From: Betaproteobacteria bacterium
GTDB taxonomy: Bacteria; Pseudomonadota; Gammaproteobacteria; Burkholderiales; Rhodocyclaceae
Direction: 5' to 3'
Assembly: GCA_016880375.1 (NCBI GenBank)
Contig: JAEHDO010000236.1
Location: forward strand, 1-7,930
Length of the DNA stretch: 7,930 bases
In this document: in pieces, positions 1 through 6,053 of the stretch
Position numbering within the stretch: position 1 is the first letter of the stretch
Layout: each line of letters begins with the position of its first letter
Translations under genes and position numbers: made by a program
Notes under the pieces: generated by a model
Told to the model about the DNA's origin: nothing
Database searches by the model: none
What the model saw: only the letters and a program-made list of their open reading frames with translations

Positions 1-272
1 CCGAGGTCGCCGCTGGCGTCGGCCCAGTCGTCCCAGATGGAGACGCCGTTTTCCTTGAGGTAGCGGATGTTGGTGTCGCCCTGCAGGAACCACAGCAGTT
101 CGTGGATGATGGATTTCGTGTGCAGCTTCTTGGTGGTGAGCAGCGGAAAGCCCTGCGCCAGGTCGAAGCGCATCTGCCAGCCGAAGACGGAGAGCGTGCC
201 GGTGCCGGTGCGGTCGCTTTTCTTGTGCCCGTGTTCGAGCACGTGGCGCATCAGGTCGAGGTATTGCTGCAT
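1..272 (-). CDS. thyA: Thymidylate synthase, N-terminal part (cut by window edge)
   Basis: Thymidylate synthase makes dTMP from dUMP, using methylene-tetrahydrofolate as carbon donor and reductant, in the cytoplasm. The minus strand from 272 encodes 90 residues beginning [15 protein letters not shown]. They include the DRTGTGT loop, whose Arg21 is the dUMP-phosphate-binding arginine of the family, then [24 protein letters not shown] and SIWDDWAD in the order and spacing of bacterial ThyA. The catalytic Cys lies beyond the left edge, so activity cannot be judged here. The ATG at 272 matches the usual family start, but no good Shine-Dalgarno sequence precedes it: the leader just upstream is pyrimidine-rich. 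The gene is divergent from the aminopeptidase gene and is probably transcribed from the 311-339 promoter. The identification is secure. Confidence 0.96.
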   Translation of the reverse strand, partial: MQQYLDLMRHVLEHGHKKSDRTGTGTLSVFGWQMRFDLAQGFPLLTTKKLHTKSIIHELLWFLQGDTNIRYLKENGVSIWDDWADASGDL

Positions 273-296
273 GAGGGAGGCTTGTCCGGGCGAGGC

Positions 297-302
297 TATA
301 AT
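297..302 (+). promoter_or_regulatory. Perfect -10 hexamer ahead of the aminopeptidase gene
   Basis: TATAAT occurs in an otherwise GC-rich gap, 26 bp before the ATG at 329. No convincing -35 box lies 16-18 bp upstream, so the promoter may be weak or activator-dependent. If it is used, transcription starts near 309, downstream of the in-frame GTG at 305. That would favour the ATG at 329 as the real start. Confidence 0.4.
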
Positions 303-310
303 CGGTGTCG

Positions 311-339
311 ATTCTAAAGGAAACGAAGATGCTGGCCAA
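311..339 (-). promoter_or_regulatory. Candidate sigma-70 promoter of thyA
   Basis: Read on the minus strand, TTGGCC (339-334) and TAGAAT (316-311) are separated by exactly 17 bp. They match the -35 and -10 consensus at 4/6 and 5/6 positions. Transcription would begin near 304 and give a leader of about 30 nt before the thyA ATG. The -35 box lies inside the first codons of the aminopeptidase gene. This is a consensus match only. Confidence 0.45.
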
Positions 340-1846
340 ACTGACCCAAACCGCTGCGCCGCTTGGCGCCACGGCCCTCGAACGGGCCACCCACGCCGTG
401 CTGGTGCTGCCTTTTGCGAAAAAACTCGAGGGCCTGCGCGACGTGCCGGCCCTCGACCGGCTGCGGGCCGCCCTGAAGCGCCGCGACATGAAGGCCGGTG
501 AACTGGCCAAGACGCCGGTTACCGTCAACCTTGCCGCCGGCGGCCTGTGCAGCTTCGTCATGCTTGACGGCGGCAAGAGCGCCTTCGAGCGGCAGAGTGT
601 GTTGCGCCGGGCGATGGCGCCGCTCATGGAAGAGCAGCCGCGCGAGCTGGTGCTGGCGCTGTTCGGCAGCGCCGAGGTGCGGCGCGAAAACGCACGCGAG
701 GTGCTCTACGTGGCCTGGCTGAACGGGGCGCGCCTGCCGACGCGCCGGAAGAAGCCCGCGCCCCGGCCGCTGGCGAAGATTCATCTTTACGGCGCACACG
801 ATCCTGCCGGTTTCGCAGAGATTGCTGCGGTGGCCGGGGCCAATACGCTCGCCAGAACGCTGACCGCCTTGCCGCCCAACGAACTCACGCCGGCCGGCTA
901 CCGCCAGCGCCTGCGCCAGATCGCGCGTGGCCGCAGATGGCAATTCGAGGAATTCGACATGCAGCGCCTGCGCCGGCTGGGCGCAGGCGCCTTCGTCGCC
1001 GTCGCCCAGGGCAGCGCGCCGGAGGACGCTGCCATCGTGCACCTTGCCTGGCGGCCGAAAAAACCGCAGGGCCGGCTGGCCCTGGTCGGCAAGGGCATCT
1101 GTTTCGATACCGGCGGCCACAACCTCAAGCCGGCGAAGTACATGGCCGGCATGCACGAGGACATGAACGGCTCCGCCGTGGCGCTCGGCCTCATGCAGGC
1201 CCTGATCGAGCGCAACATGCCGCTGGCCATCGATGCCTGGCTGCCGATCGCGCAGAACCATCTTTCGCCGGAAGCCTACAAGCAGAACGACATCGTCACG
1301 GCGCTCGACGGCACCACCATCGAGGTGGTGCATACCGATGCCGAGGGCCGCATGGTGCTGGCCGATACGCTGACGCTGGCGAGTCGCGGCGGCAAGGCGG
1401 GCAGGGCGCCCGCCGTTCCGGATCTGGTCATCGATTTCGCCACGCTTACGGGCAGCATGGGCTATGCGCTGGGCAGCCGCTACTCGGGCGTGTTCGCCAC
1501 CTCGTCGGAACTGGCGCGGTTGGCGGTGGCGGCGGGCGAGGCGAGCGGCGAGCGCGTCTGTGTCTTCCCGCTCGACGCCGACTACGAGGCTGGACTGGAG
1601 AGCAAGATGGCCGACATCAAGCAATGCACCCTCGATGGCGAGGCCGACCACATACTCGCCGCACGCTTTCTCAAGCGCTTTACCAACGATCTGGCCTGGG
1701 TGCACATGGACCTGTCGGCCTCGAGCTGCAGCGGCGGGCTGGGCGCGGTGGGAACCGACCTTACCGGTTTCGGCGTTGCCTGGGGAGTGGAGTTCGTCGA
1801 ACAATGGCTGGCGGTGCATGCCGCCTCGCCTGCGCCGCGCCGATGA
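329..1846 (+). CDS. M17 family leucyl aminopeptidase (PepA-like)
   Basis: A cytosolic di-metal exopeptidase that removes N-terminal residues from peptides. The 505-residue product has an N-terminal regulatory or oligomerisation-type domain (about 1-170) and an M17 catalytic domain (about 175-495). All seven catalytic and metal-binding positions of E. coli PepA (K270, D275, K282, D293, D352, E354, R356) are matched with identical spacing by K255, D260, K267, D278, D337, E339 and R341. The motifs are [16 protein letters not shown] and HTDAEGRM. The last differs from the usual NTDAEGRL at both ends, and the domain also carries TGGHNLKP, so it may be a divergent subfamily with its own specificity. 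I prefer ATG 329 to GTG 305, because AAAGGA at 316-321 lies 7 bp upstream and the -10 box would exclude the GTG. The gene stands alone: the next gene follows after 134 bp. Confidence 0.9.
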   Translation: MLAKLTQTAAPLGATALERATHAVLVLPFAKKLEGLRDVPALDRLRAALKRRDMKAGELAKTPVTVNLAAGGLCSFVMLDGGKSAFERQSVLRRAMAPLMEEQPRELVLALFGSAEVRRENAREVLYVAWLNGARLPTRRKKPAPRPLAKIHLYGAHDPAGFAEIAAVAGANTLARTLTALPPNELTPAGYRQRLRQIARGRRWQFEEFDMQRLRRLGAGAFVAVAQGSAPEDAAIVHLAWRPKKPQGRLALVGKGICFDTGGHNLKPAKYMAGMHEDMNGSAVALGLMQALIERNMPLAIDAWLPIAQNHLSPEAYKQNDIVTALDGTTIEVVHTDAEGRMVLADTLTLASRGGKAGRAPAVPDLVIDFATLTGSMGYALGSRYSGVFATSSELARLAVAAGEASGERVCVFPLDADYEAGLESKMADIKQCTLDGEADHILAARFLKRFTNDLAWVHMDLSASSCSGGLGAVGTDLTGFGVAWGVEFVEQWLAVHAASPAPRR

Positions 1847-1869
1847 TGGCAGCCAGAAGCAGGCCGCGG

Positions 1870-1898
1870 ATGACTTTGCTCCCGGCATACGCTATTCT
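1870..1898 (+). promoter_or_regulatory. Candidate promoter of the PilZ-domain gene
   Basis: ATGACT (1870-1875) and TATTCT (1893-1898) are 17 bp apart and each matches the sigma-70 consensus at 4/6 positions. Transcription would begin near 1905, giving a leader of about 75 nt before ATG 1981. The rest of the 1847-1980 gap shows no clear terminator for the aminopeptidase gene, so readthrough into the next gene is also possible. Confidence 0.35.
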
Positions 1899-1980
1899 TT
1901 AAGCGCGAAACGTCCTGCGGGTACGGTTTTCCGCCGGCAACCCTCCAGGCATTCCCACAGGGCGCATACACATACATATC

Positions 1981-3465
1981 ATGCTCGGACTGTTTTCTGC
2001 GAAATCCGGCCATCCGCTTGCCGATGCCAAGGAAGCCAAGCGCGTCCTCGGCGAACTCTCGATGCGCGACGCCGCCATGGCCCTGGACGAGGTATCCGGT
2101 TGGCTCGAATCGGTCGCCGGCGATGAAATCCTCAATCTCTCCGAGCGGCTGGCCCTGGTTTTCCAGCTTGACGAGGCGGTCCAGACGCATGCGCGCAAGC
2201 TGGGCCGCGACTACCTGACCTCACCGCGACTCGGCCGCCAGCAGGAATACAAGCTGTGGCAGGCCAATCACGACTTCTGGGCACAACTGGGCAGCGCCTA
2301 CGACAGTTGTCTGGCCCGCTACCGGACACAGGAAAAGGGCAGCGAGGCGATCAAGTCCGATGTGCCGCTGCTCATCGTCCGCATGTTGCGCGCCTTTTCG
2401 GCACAGTTGAAATGGGACCAGTTTCGCTACGGGCCGATCAATGCCGAACTCTGGCAGCGCATGGGCCGCGCCTATCTCTTCGCCGAGCAGGGCAAGTTTT
2501 CCCGTCAGGCCCTTACGCCCTATCCGAATGTGCCCGGCGAGAGCACGGTGGAACTTGAATACCTGAAGGCGCTGGTGTTCCAGGCCTCCAGCATGGACAG
2601 CCTGCTGCCGCTGGAGATCGAGATTGCCGAGCGCTTCATTGCGCATTTCCTGCCGCAGTTCTTGTTTACCGCCGAGGCGCGTCCGGAGAATGTGTATTGG
2701 GTGGATGCCGACAAGCCGGCGCCGCCGAAGCGGCTCGCCGTCCTGCCGCAAATGTCGCCCAGCCTGCGCTTTTTCAGCGCAGGCGCGGCGCTGGCCAAGC
2801 TGGAAGGCATGCTGCGGCAGGTGGAGCGCGGCGAGGTGCCGGCAGAAGTAAACCTGGGCGCCCAATATTCGGCGCGAATCGTGCTTCCGGTTCTCAAGCA
2901 CATGGTCATGTACTGGGCACCGAAGCCGCCGATGCGCTCGCACGACCGTCATCGCGTCAAATCCCGGCTGACCGTGGTGAATGGCCTGGACGCCATCCAT
3001 GCCCGCCTGTCGAACAGAGGCGGCGAAGAAAGCGAAGCCTGGGTTGTCGATGATGTCAGCCTTGGCGGCATGGGGGCGCAGGTGCCGCTCTCAGCCTCGG
3101 ACTGGGTGCGCATCGGCGCACTGCTCGGCATGCAGCCGGAAGGCGGCAGCAACTGGCTGGTCGGCGTCGTCCGGCGCTTCAGCCGAGAAACCCCGACACA
3201 GGGCTCGGTCGGCATCGAAACCCTGTCGAAATCTCCGCAGTCCATCGTCGGCGACCTGGGCGGGATGGACTGCAACGCCATCCTGCTCGATACCCTGCAC
3301 ACGGGAGATACGGCCAGGGTGATCCTGCCGAGCGCTGCCTTCGAGCCGGCCATCCCGCTGGTGTTTGCCTGGCAGGGCCGCTCGGCGCGGCTCGATCCGA
3401 TCGAGCAGCTCGAGACCGGCGTCGACTTCGACCTCGGGCTCTACCGCGTCGCGCCGCCGAGTTGA
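1981..3465 (+). CDS. PilZ-domain protein, probable c-di-GMP receptor of unknown output
   Basis: A 494-residue protein with no signal peptide or membrane segment. Residues 1-300 look mainly helical (for example WLESVAGDEIL, LEIEIAERFIAHFL) and match no domain I can name. A PilZ-type segment follows at about 320-415. It holds RVKSR at 325-329 (the RxxxR motif) and DVSLGG at 358-363 (the D/NxSxxG motif), then strand-like stretches ending in GVVRRFS and SVGIE. These motifs form the c-di-GMP site of PilZ proteins, and both are intact. About 75 residues of beta-type sequence follow. The role as a c-di-GMP sensor is inferred; the partner or output is unknown. ATG 1981 is the first usual start codon (ATG, GTG or TTG) after an in-frame TAA at 1900, and the beginning MLGLFSAK is a sensible N-terminus. 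It lacks a clear ribosome-binding site; the leader just before it is CATA-rich. Confidence 0.8.
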   Translation: MLGLFSAKSGHPLADAKEAKRVLGELSMRDAAMALDEVSGWLESVAGDEILNLSERLALVFQLDEAVQTHARKLGRDYLTSPRLGRQQEYKLWQANHDFWAQLGSAYDSCLARYRTQEKGSEAIKSDVPLLIVRMLRAFSAQLKWDQFRYGPINAELWQRMGRAYLFAEQGKFSRQALTPYPNVPGESTVELEYLKALVFQASSMDSLLPLEIEIAERFIAHFLPQFLFTAEARPENVYWVDADKPAPPKRLAVLPQMSPSLRFFSAGAALAKLEGMLRQVERGEVPAEVNLGAQYSARIVLPVLKHMVMYWAPKPPMRSHDRHRVKSRLTVVNGLDAIHARLSNRGGEESEAWVVDDVSLGGMGAQVPLSASDWVRIGALLGMQPEGGSNWLVGVVRRFSRETPTQGSVGIETLSKSPQSIVGDLGGMDCNAILLDTLHTGDTARVILPSAAFEPAIPLVFAWQGRSARLDPIEQLETGVDFDLGLYRVAPPS

Positions 3466-3468
3466 ACC

Positions 3469-4017
3469 CTACTTCGGCCGTATCGCCGACTTCGGCCGGA
3501 AGGCCTTGATCACCGCTTCGTTCGTCTCGATGTACGGCCCGCCGATGAGGTCGATGCAATAGGGCACTGCCGCGAAAATTCCGTCGAGGGTTTCCTTGAT
3601 GGCCTTGGGCTGCCCGGGCAGATTCAGGATCAGCGTTTTTCCCCGCACCACGCCGACCTGGCGCGAGAGGATGGCGGTGGGTACGTACTTCAGACTTACC
3701 TGCCGCATTTGTTCGCCGTAGCCGGGCAGCACCTTGTGCGCCACCGCGAGGGTGGCTTCCGGCGTCACGTCGCGCGGCGCCGGGCCGGTGCCGCCGGTGG
3801 TCATGACCAGATGGCAGCCCAGCGTGTCGGCGAGTTCGATCAGGGTCTGCTCGATCACCGGCTGCTCGTCCGGAATGAGCCGGTTTTCCATGCGCCAGGG
3901 CGAGGCCAGCGCGGCGCCGAACCACTCGCGCAGGGCGGGGATGCCCTGGTCCTCGTACACACCCCCGGAAGCGCGGTCGGAGATCGACACCAGGCCGATC
4001 AGCAGTTCGTCACTCAT
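3469..4017 (-). CDS. mogA: Molybdopterin adenylyltransferase MogA
   Basis: MogA adenylates molybdopterin to MPT-AMP, the step before molybdate insertion by MoeA, in molybdenum cofactor synthesis. The 182-residue product follows E. coli MogA nearly end to end: GLVSISDRASGGVY at 8-21, RLIPDE at 46-51, TTGGTG at 73-78, RDVTPEAT at 82-89, VPTAILSRQVGVVRG at 112-126, LNLPGQPK at 131-138 and a C-terminal FRPKSA. The residues reported as catalytic in E. coli, D49 and D82, correspond to D50 and D83. A roughly 12-residue insertion of the E. coli protein before GIFA is absent. GGGAG (plus-strand 4025-4029) sits 7 bp before the ATG and lies inside the end of yjgA. With the 8-bp overlap, this suggests translational coupling. 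The stop faces the PilZ gene stop 3 bp away. Confidence 0.95.
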   Translation of the reverse strand: MSDELLIGLVSISDRASGGVYEDQGIPALREWFGAALASPWRMENRLIPDEQPVIEQTLIELADTLGCHLVMTTGGTGPAPRDVTPEATLAVAHKVLPGYGEQMRQVSLKYVPTAILSRQVGVVRGKTLILNLPGQPKAIKETLDGIFAAVPYCIDLIGGPYIETNEAVIKAFRPKSAIRPK

Positions 4018-4522
4018 CGTCGATCTCCCGCAGCAGACGGAACAGTTCGCGGAAACTCTTCGGCGGCTTGCCGGCCTCGCGCTCGTGCAGGGCGCCGCGG
4101 CGCAGCTGCCTGAGGCGCGTGATGTCGGCGCCGGGGTGTGCCGCGCCGATTTCCGTCAATACCGTTTCATCCTCCAGCAACCGCTCGCGCAGACGCTCCA
4201 GGCGGTGCTGCCGGGCCGTCTCGATGGCGGAGGCGCCGTTGGCGGCATCCAGCGCCTCGCGGATCGGCGCCGGATCGACGTCCCGCATCAGGCGGCCGAT
4301 GTACTGCAGCTGGCGGCGGCGCGCCTCGTGCCGGGTGAGCCGCTGCGCTTCGCGGATCGCGGCGCGCAGGTCCTCCGGCATCTCGATGCGGCCGAGACGC
4401 TCCGGCGGGAGTTCGACCAGCGCCGCCCCCATTTCCTGCAGGGCGTGCATGTCGCGTTTCCTTTGCGACTTGCTCGGGCGTTCCGCCGCGTCGGGGTTGT
4501 CCAGATCTTCCAGAGTCCTCAT
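4010..4522 (-). CDS. yjgA: Ribosome biogenesis factor YjgA/DarP (DUF615)
   Basis: YjgA (renamed DarP in E. coli) associates with late 50S subunit precursors and helps their maturation in the cytoplasm. The 170-residue product has the family layout: a charged N-terminus, then RPSKSQRKRDMHALQ (15-29), MPEDLRAAIREAQR (48-61), the signature RRRQLQYIGRLMR (68-80), a helical middle, and GKPPKSFREL (151-160) near the end. It is close in length to E. coli YjgA (183). The ATG at 4522 opens the conserved part, but no Shine-Dalgarno sequence precedes it. A perfect TATAAT lies so close that the mRNA may be almost leaderless. Its last 8 bp overlap mogA (ATGAGTGA junction), so the two are probably one transcript. 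Divergent pairing with pmbA is also seen in E. coli, which supports both calls. Confidence 0.94.
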   Translation of the reverse strand: MRTLEDLDNPDAAERPSKSQRKRDMHALQEMGAALVELPPERLGRIEMPEDLRAAIREAQRLTRHEARRRQLQYIGRLMRDVDPAPIREALDAANGASAIETARQHRLERLRERLLEDETVLTEIGAAHPGADITRLRQLRRGALHEREAGKPPKSFRELFRLLREIDDE

Positions 4523-4527
4523 GTTGG

Positions 4528-4537
4528 TATGATTATA
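4528..4537. promoter_or_regulatory. Overlapping divergent -10 elements of pmbA and yjgA
   Basis: The only AT-rich patch in the 38-bp gap serves both strands. On plus, TATGAT at 4528-4533 is preceded by TGG (4525-4527), giving an extended -10 (TGn-TATGAT) for pmbA with a predicted start near 4540. On minus, TATAAT reads 4537-4532 and would start yjgA mRNA near 4525, about 3 nt before its ATG. Neither has a good -35 box. The two elements share 4532-4533, so polymerase could not occupy both at once. Confidence 0.5.
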
Positions 4538-4560
4538 TCTTTGCCTCTTCCTCTTCCGCG

Positions 4561-5901
4561 ATGTCTTCCCCCGATTTCAGCTTCCCGCAGGACACATTGA
4601 GCCAGATGGCGCAGGACATCCTCGAGCATGCCAGGTCGCGCGGCGCCAGCGCCTGCGAGGCCGATGTTTCAGAGGGTTTCGGCCAGTCGGTGGCCGTGCG
4701 CCTGGGCGAGGTCGAGACCATCGAGTACAACCGCGACAAGGGCGTCGGCGTCACCGTCTATCTCGGCCAGCGGCGCGGTTATGCCTCGACCTCGGATTTC
4801 TCGACCGCCGCCCTGCGTGCGGCGGTCGACGCGGCATTGTCGATCGCGCGCTTCACCGCGCCGGACGAGGCCGCCGGCCTGCCGGAAGCCGAACTGCTGG
4901 CGCAAGGCGGGATGGACCTCGATCTCTACCATCCCTGGCCCCTGCCGGTTGAGGACGCCATCGACATCGCCCGGCGCTGCGAGGCAGCGGCCTTCGCCGT
5001 CAGCCCGCTGGTGAAGAATTCCGAGGGCGCCAGCGTTTCCTGCCAGCAGTCGCATTTCATCTCCGCCAACAGCCACGGATTCATCGGCGGCTACGCCTCC
5101 TCGCGCCACTACCTGTCCTGCTCCGTGATCGCCGGCGAGGGCGACGCCATGCAGCGCGACGACTGGTACAGCAGCCATCGCGATGCCGCCGACCTGGCCG
5201 AACCCGAGGTGGTCGGGGAATACGCCGCGCGCCGCGCCCTCTCGCGCCTGGGCGCGCGCAAGATCGCCACCTGCGAGGTGCCGGTGCTGTTCGAGGCGCC
5301 GCTGGCCGCCACGCTGATCGGCAACTTCGTCTATGCCGCCTCGGGCGGCAGCCTGTATCGCAAGTCCTCCTTCCTGCTCGACAGCCTCGGCACCCAGGTC
5401 TTCTCGCCGCAAGTGCACATCAGCGAGCGGCCGCACCTGCCGCGCGGCCTGGGGAGCAGCCCCTTCGACGACGACGGCGTCGCCACGCACGACCGCGAGG
5501 TGGTCGAGGCTGGCGTGCTGAAGGGCTATTTCCTGTCGACCTATTCGGCGCGCAAGCTGGGCATGCGCACCACCGGCAACGCCGGCGGCAGCCACAACCT
5601 CATCGTGCGGCCGGGCAAGCGCGACCTCGTCGGCCTCGCCGCCCTCATGGGCCGTGGCCTGCTCGTCACCGAAGTGCTGGGCCAGGGCGTGAATTACGTC
5701 ACTGGCGATTATTCACGCGGCGCCTCCGGCTACTGGGTCGAGAACGGCGAAATCCGCCATCCCGTGCAGGAAATCACCATTGCCGGCAACCTCAAGGACA
5801 TGCTGCGCGGCATCGTCGCCGTCGGCAACGACGTGCTGGTGCGCGGCTCCAAGCAGGTCGGCTCGATCCTGATCGACCGCATGACCATTGCCGGGGCATA
5901 A
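4561..5901 (+). CDS. pmbA: Metalloprotease-complex subunit PmbA/TldE
   Basis: PmbA (TldE) is the non-catalytic partner of TldD. In E. coli the heterodimer matures microcin B17 and degrades the antitoxin CcdA by proteolysis of unfolded peptides in the cytoplasm. The 446-residue product (E. coli 450) has the three usual regions. An N-terminal domain (about 20-100) carries RGASACEADVSEG and VETIEYNRDKGVGVTVY. A middle domain (about 120-225) follows. A large C-terminal domain (about 235-440) carries SSPFDDDG, GMRTTGNAGG, the stretch from GVNYVTGDYSRGASG (376-390), and IAGNLKDML. It has no HExxxH zinc motif, as expected for the E subunit; TldD is not in this window. ATG 4561 gives a normal family N-terminus, but the 20-nt leader is pyrimidine-rich and lacks a Shine-Dalgarno sequence. 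ATG 4606 would truncate the first helix. Confidence 0.95.
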   Translation: MSSPDFSFPQDTLSQMAQDILEHARSRGASACEADVSEGFGQSVAVRLGEVETIEYNRDKGVGVTVYLGQRRGYASTSDFSTAALRAAVDAALSIARFTAPDEAAGLPEAELLAQGGMDLDLYHPWPLPVEDAIDIARRCEAAAFAVSPLVKNSEGASVSCQQSHFISANSHGFIGGYASSRHYLSCSVIAGEGDAMQRDDWYSSHRDAADLAEPEVVGEYAARRALSRLGARKIATCEVPVLFEAPLAATLIGNFVYAASGGSLYRKSSFLLDSLGTQVFSPQVHISERPHLPRGLGSSPFDDDGVATHDREVVEAGVLKGYFLSTYSARKLGMRTTGNAGGSHNLIVRPGKRDLVGLAALMGRGLLVTEVLGQGVNYVTGDYSRGASGYWVENGEIRHPVQEITIAGNLKDMLRGIVAVGNDVLVRGSKQVGSILIDRMTIAGA

Positions 5902-6053
5902 GCCGGACTTCCAATAGGGGTTTTCCCCAACCGTCCTGCGGCGGCCTCACGCGTCAATTGGTGTAGTATTTCGCGGCGATCCCTGCACAAGGGGGGGTTG
6001 AACCATTCCGCCGCACAACGGCAAAGAAGAACCTCTAGAGGAGACCTTTTTCA
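5902..6053 (+). other. Intergenic region upstream of the TRAP binding-protein gene
   Basis: This 152-bp gap should hold the dctP promoter, but no sigma-70 pair stands out. TAGTAT at 5964-5969 is the best -10-like hexamer (4/6) and has no -35 at the right distance. GGGG-TTTT-CCCC at 5917-5928 is a small hairpin just after pmbA without a T tract, so it is at most a weak terminator. GCCG-CACAA-CGGC at 6010-6022 is another short hairpin, in the probable leader. Confidence 0.4.
6032..6043 (+). promoter_or_regulatory. Strong ribosome-binding site of dctP within a palindrome
   Basis: AGGAG at 6039-6043 lies 10 bp before ATG 6054 and is the clearest ribosome-binding site in the window. It overlaps the perfect 10-bp palindrome CCTCTAGAGG (6032-6041). 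The ribosome-binding role is well supported; any operator role for the palindrome is a guess. Confidence 0.7.

Noticed and set aside
305..328. GTG at 305 as the aminopeptidase start
   Set aside because: It lies upstream of the likely transcription start, has no ribosome-binding site, and the ATG at 329 has AAAGGA at a good distance.
314..1888. Minus-strand open frame of 524 codons opposite the aminopeptidase gene
   Set aside because: It mirrors a gene with intact M17 catalytic residues. Its translation is rich in Arg, Gly, Ala and His with no recognisable motif, typical of antisense frames in high-GC DNA.
937..1902. Plus-strand open frame of 321 codons inside the aminopeptidase gene in another frame
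   Set aside because: The product is low-complexity Arg/Gly/Ala/His sequence with no family features. It is an out-of-frame shadow.
2221..3000. Minus-strand 259-codon frame opposite the PilZ gene
   Set aside because: The plus-strand frame carries the PilZ motifs over a full-length protein; the antisense product shows nothing recognisable.
3734..4600. Plus-strand 288-codon frame opposite mogA and yjgA
   Set aside because: It lies antisense to two clearly conserved genes and reads into the pmbA start, with no motif of its own.
4669..5595. Minus-strand 308-codon frame opposite pmbA
   Set aside because: Rich in Ala, Gly and Arg, no ribosome-binding site or motif, opposite a conserved gene.
5917..5928. 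GGGG-TTTT-CCCC hairpin as a pmbA terminator
   Set aside because: The stem is only 4 bp, with no T tract after it.
5959..5975. Possible sigma-54 promoter (TGG...TTCGC) upstream of dctP
   Set aside because: The GG and GC elements are one base too far apart and the TTGC half reads TTCG, so it fails the -24/-12 spacing rule.
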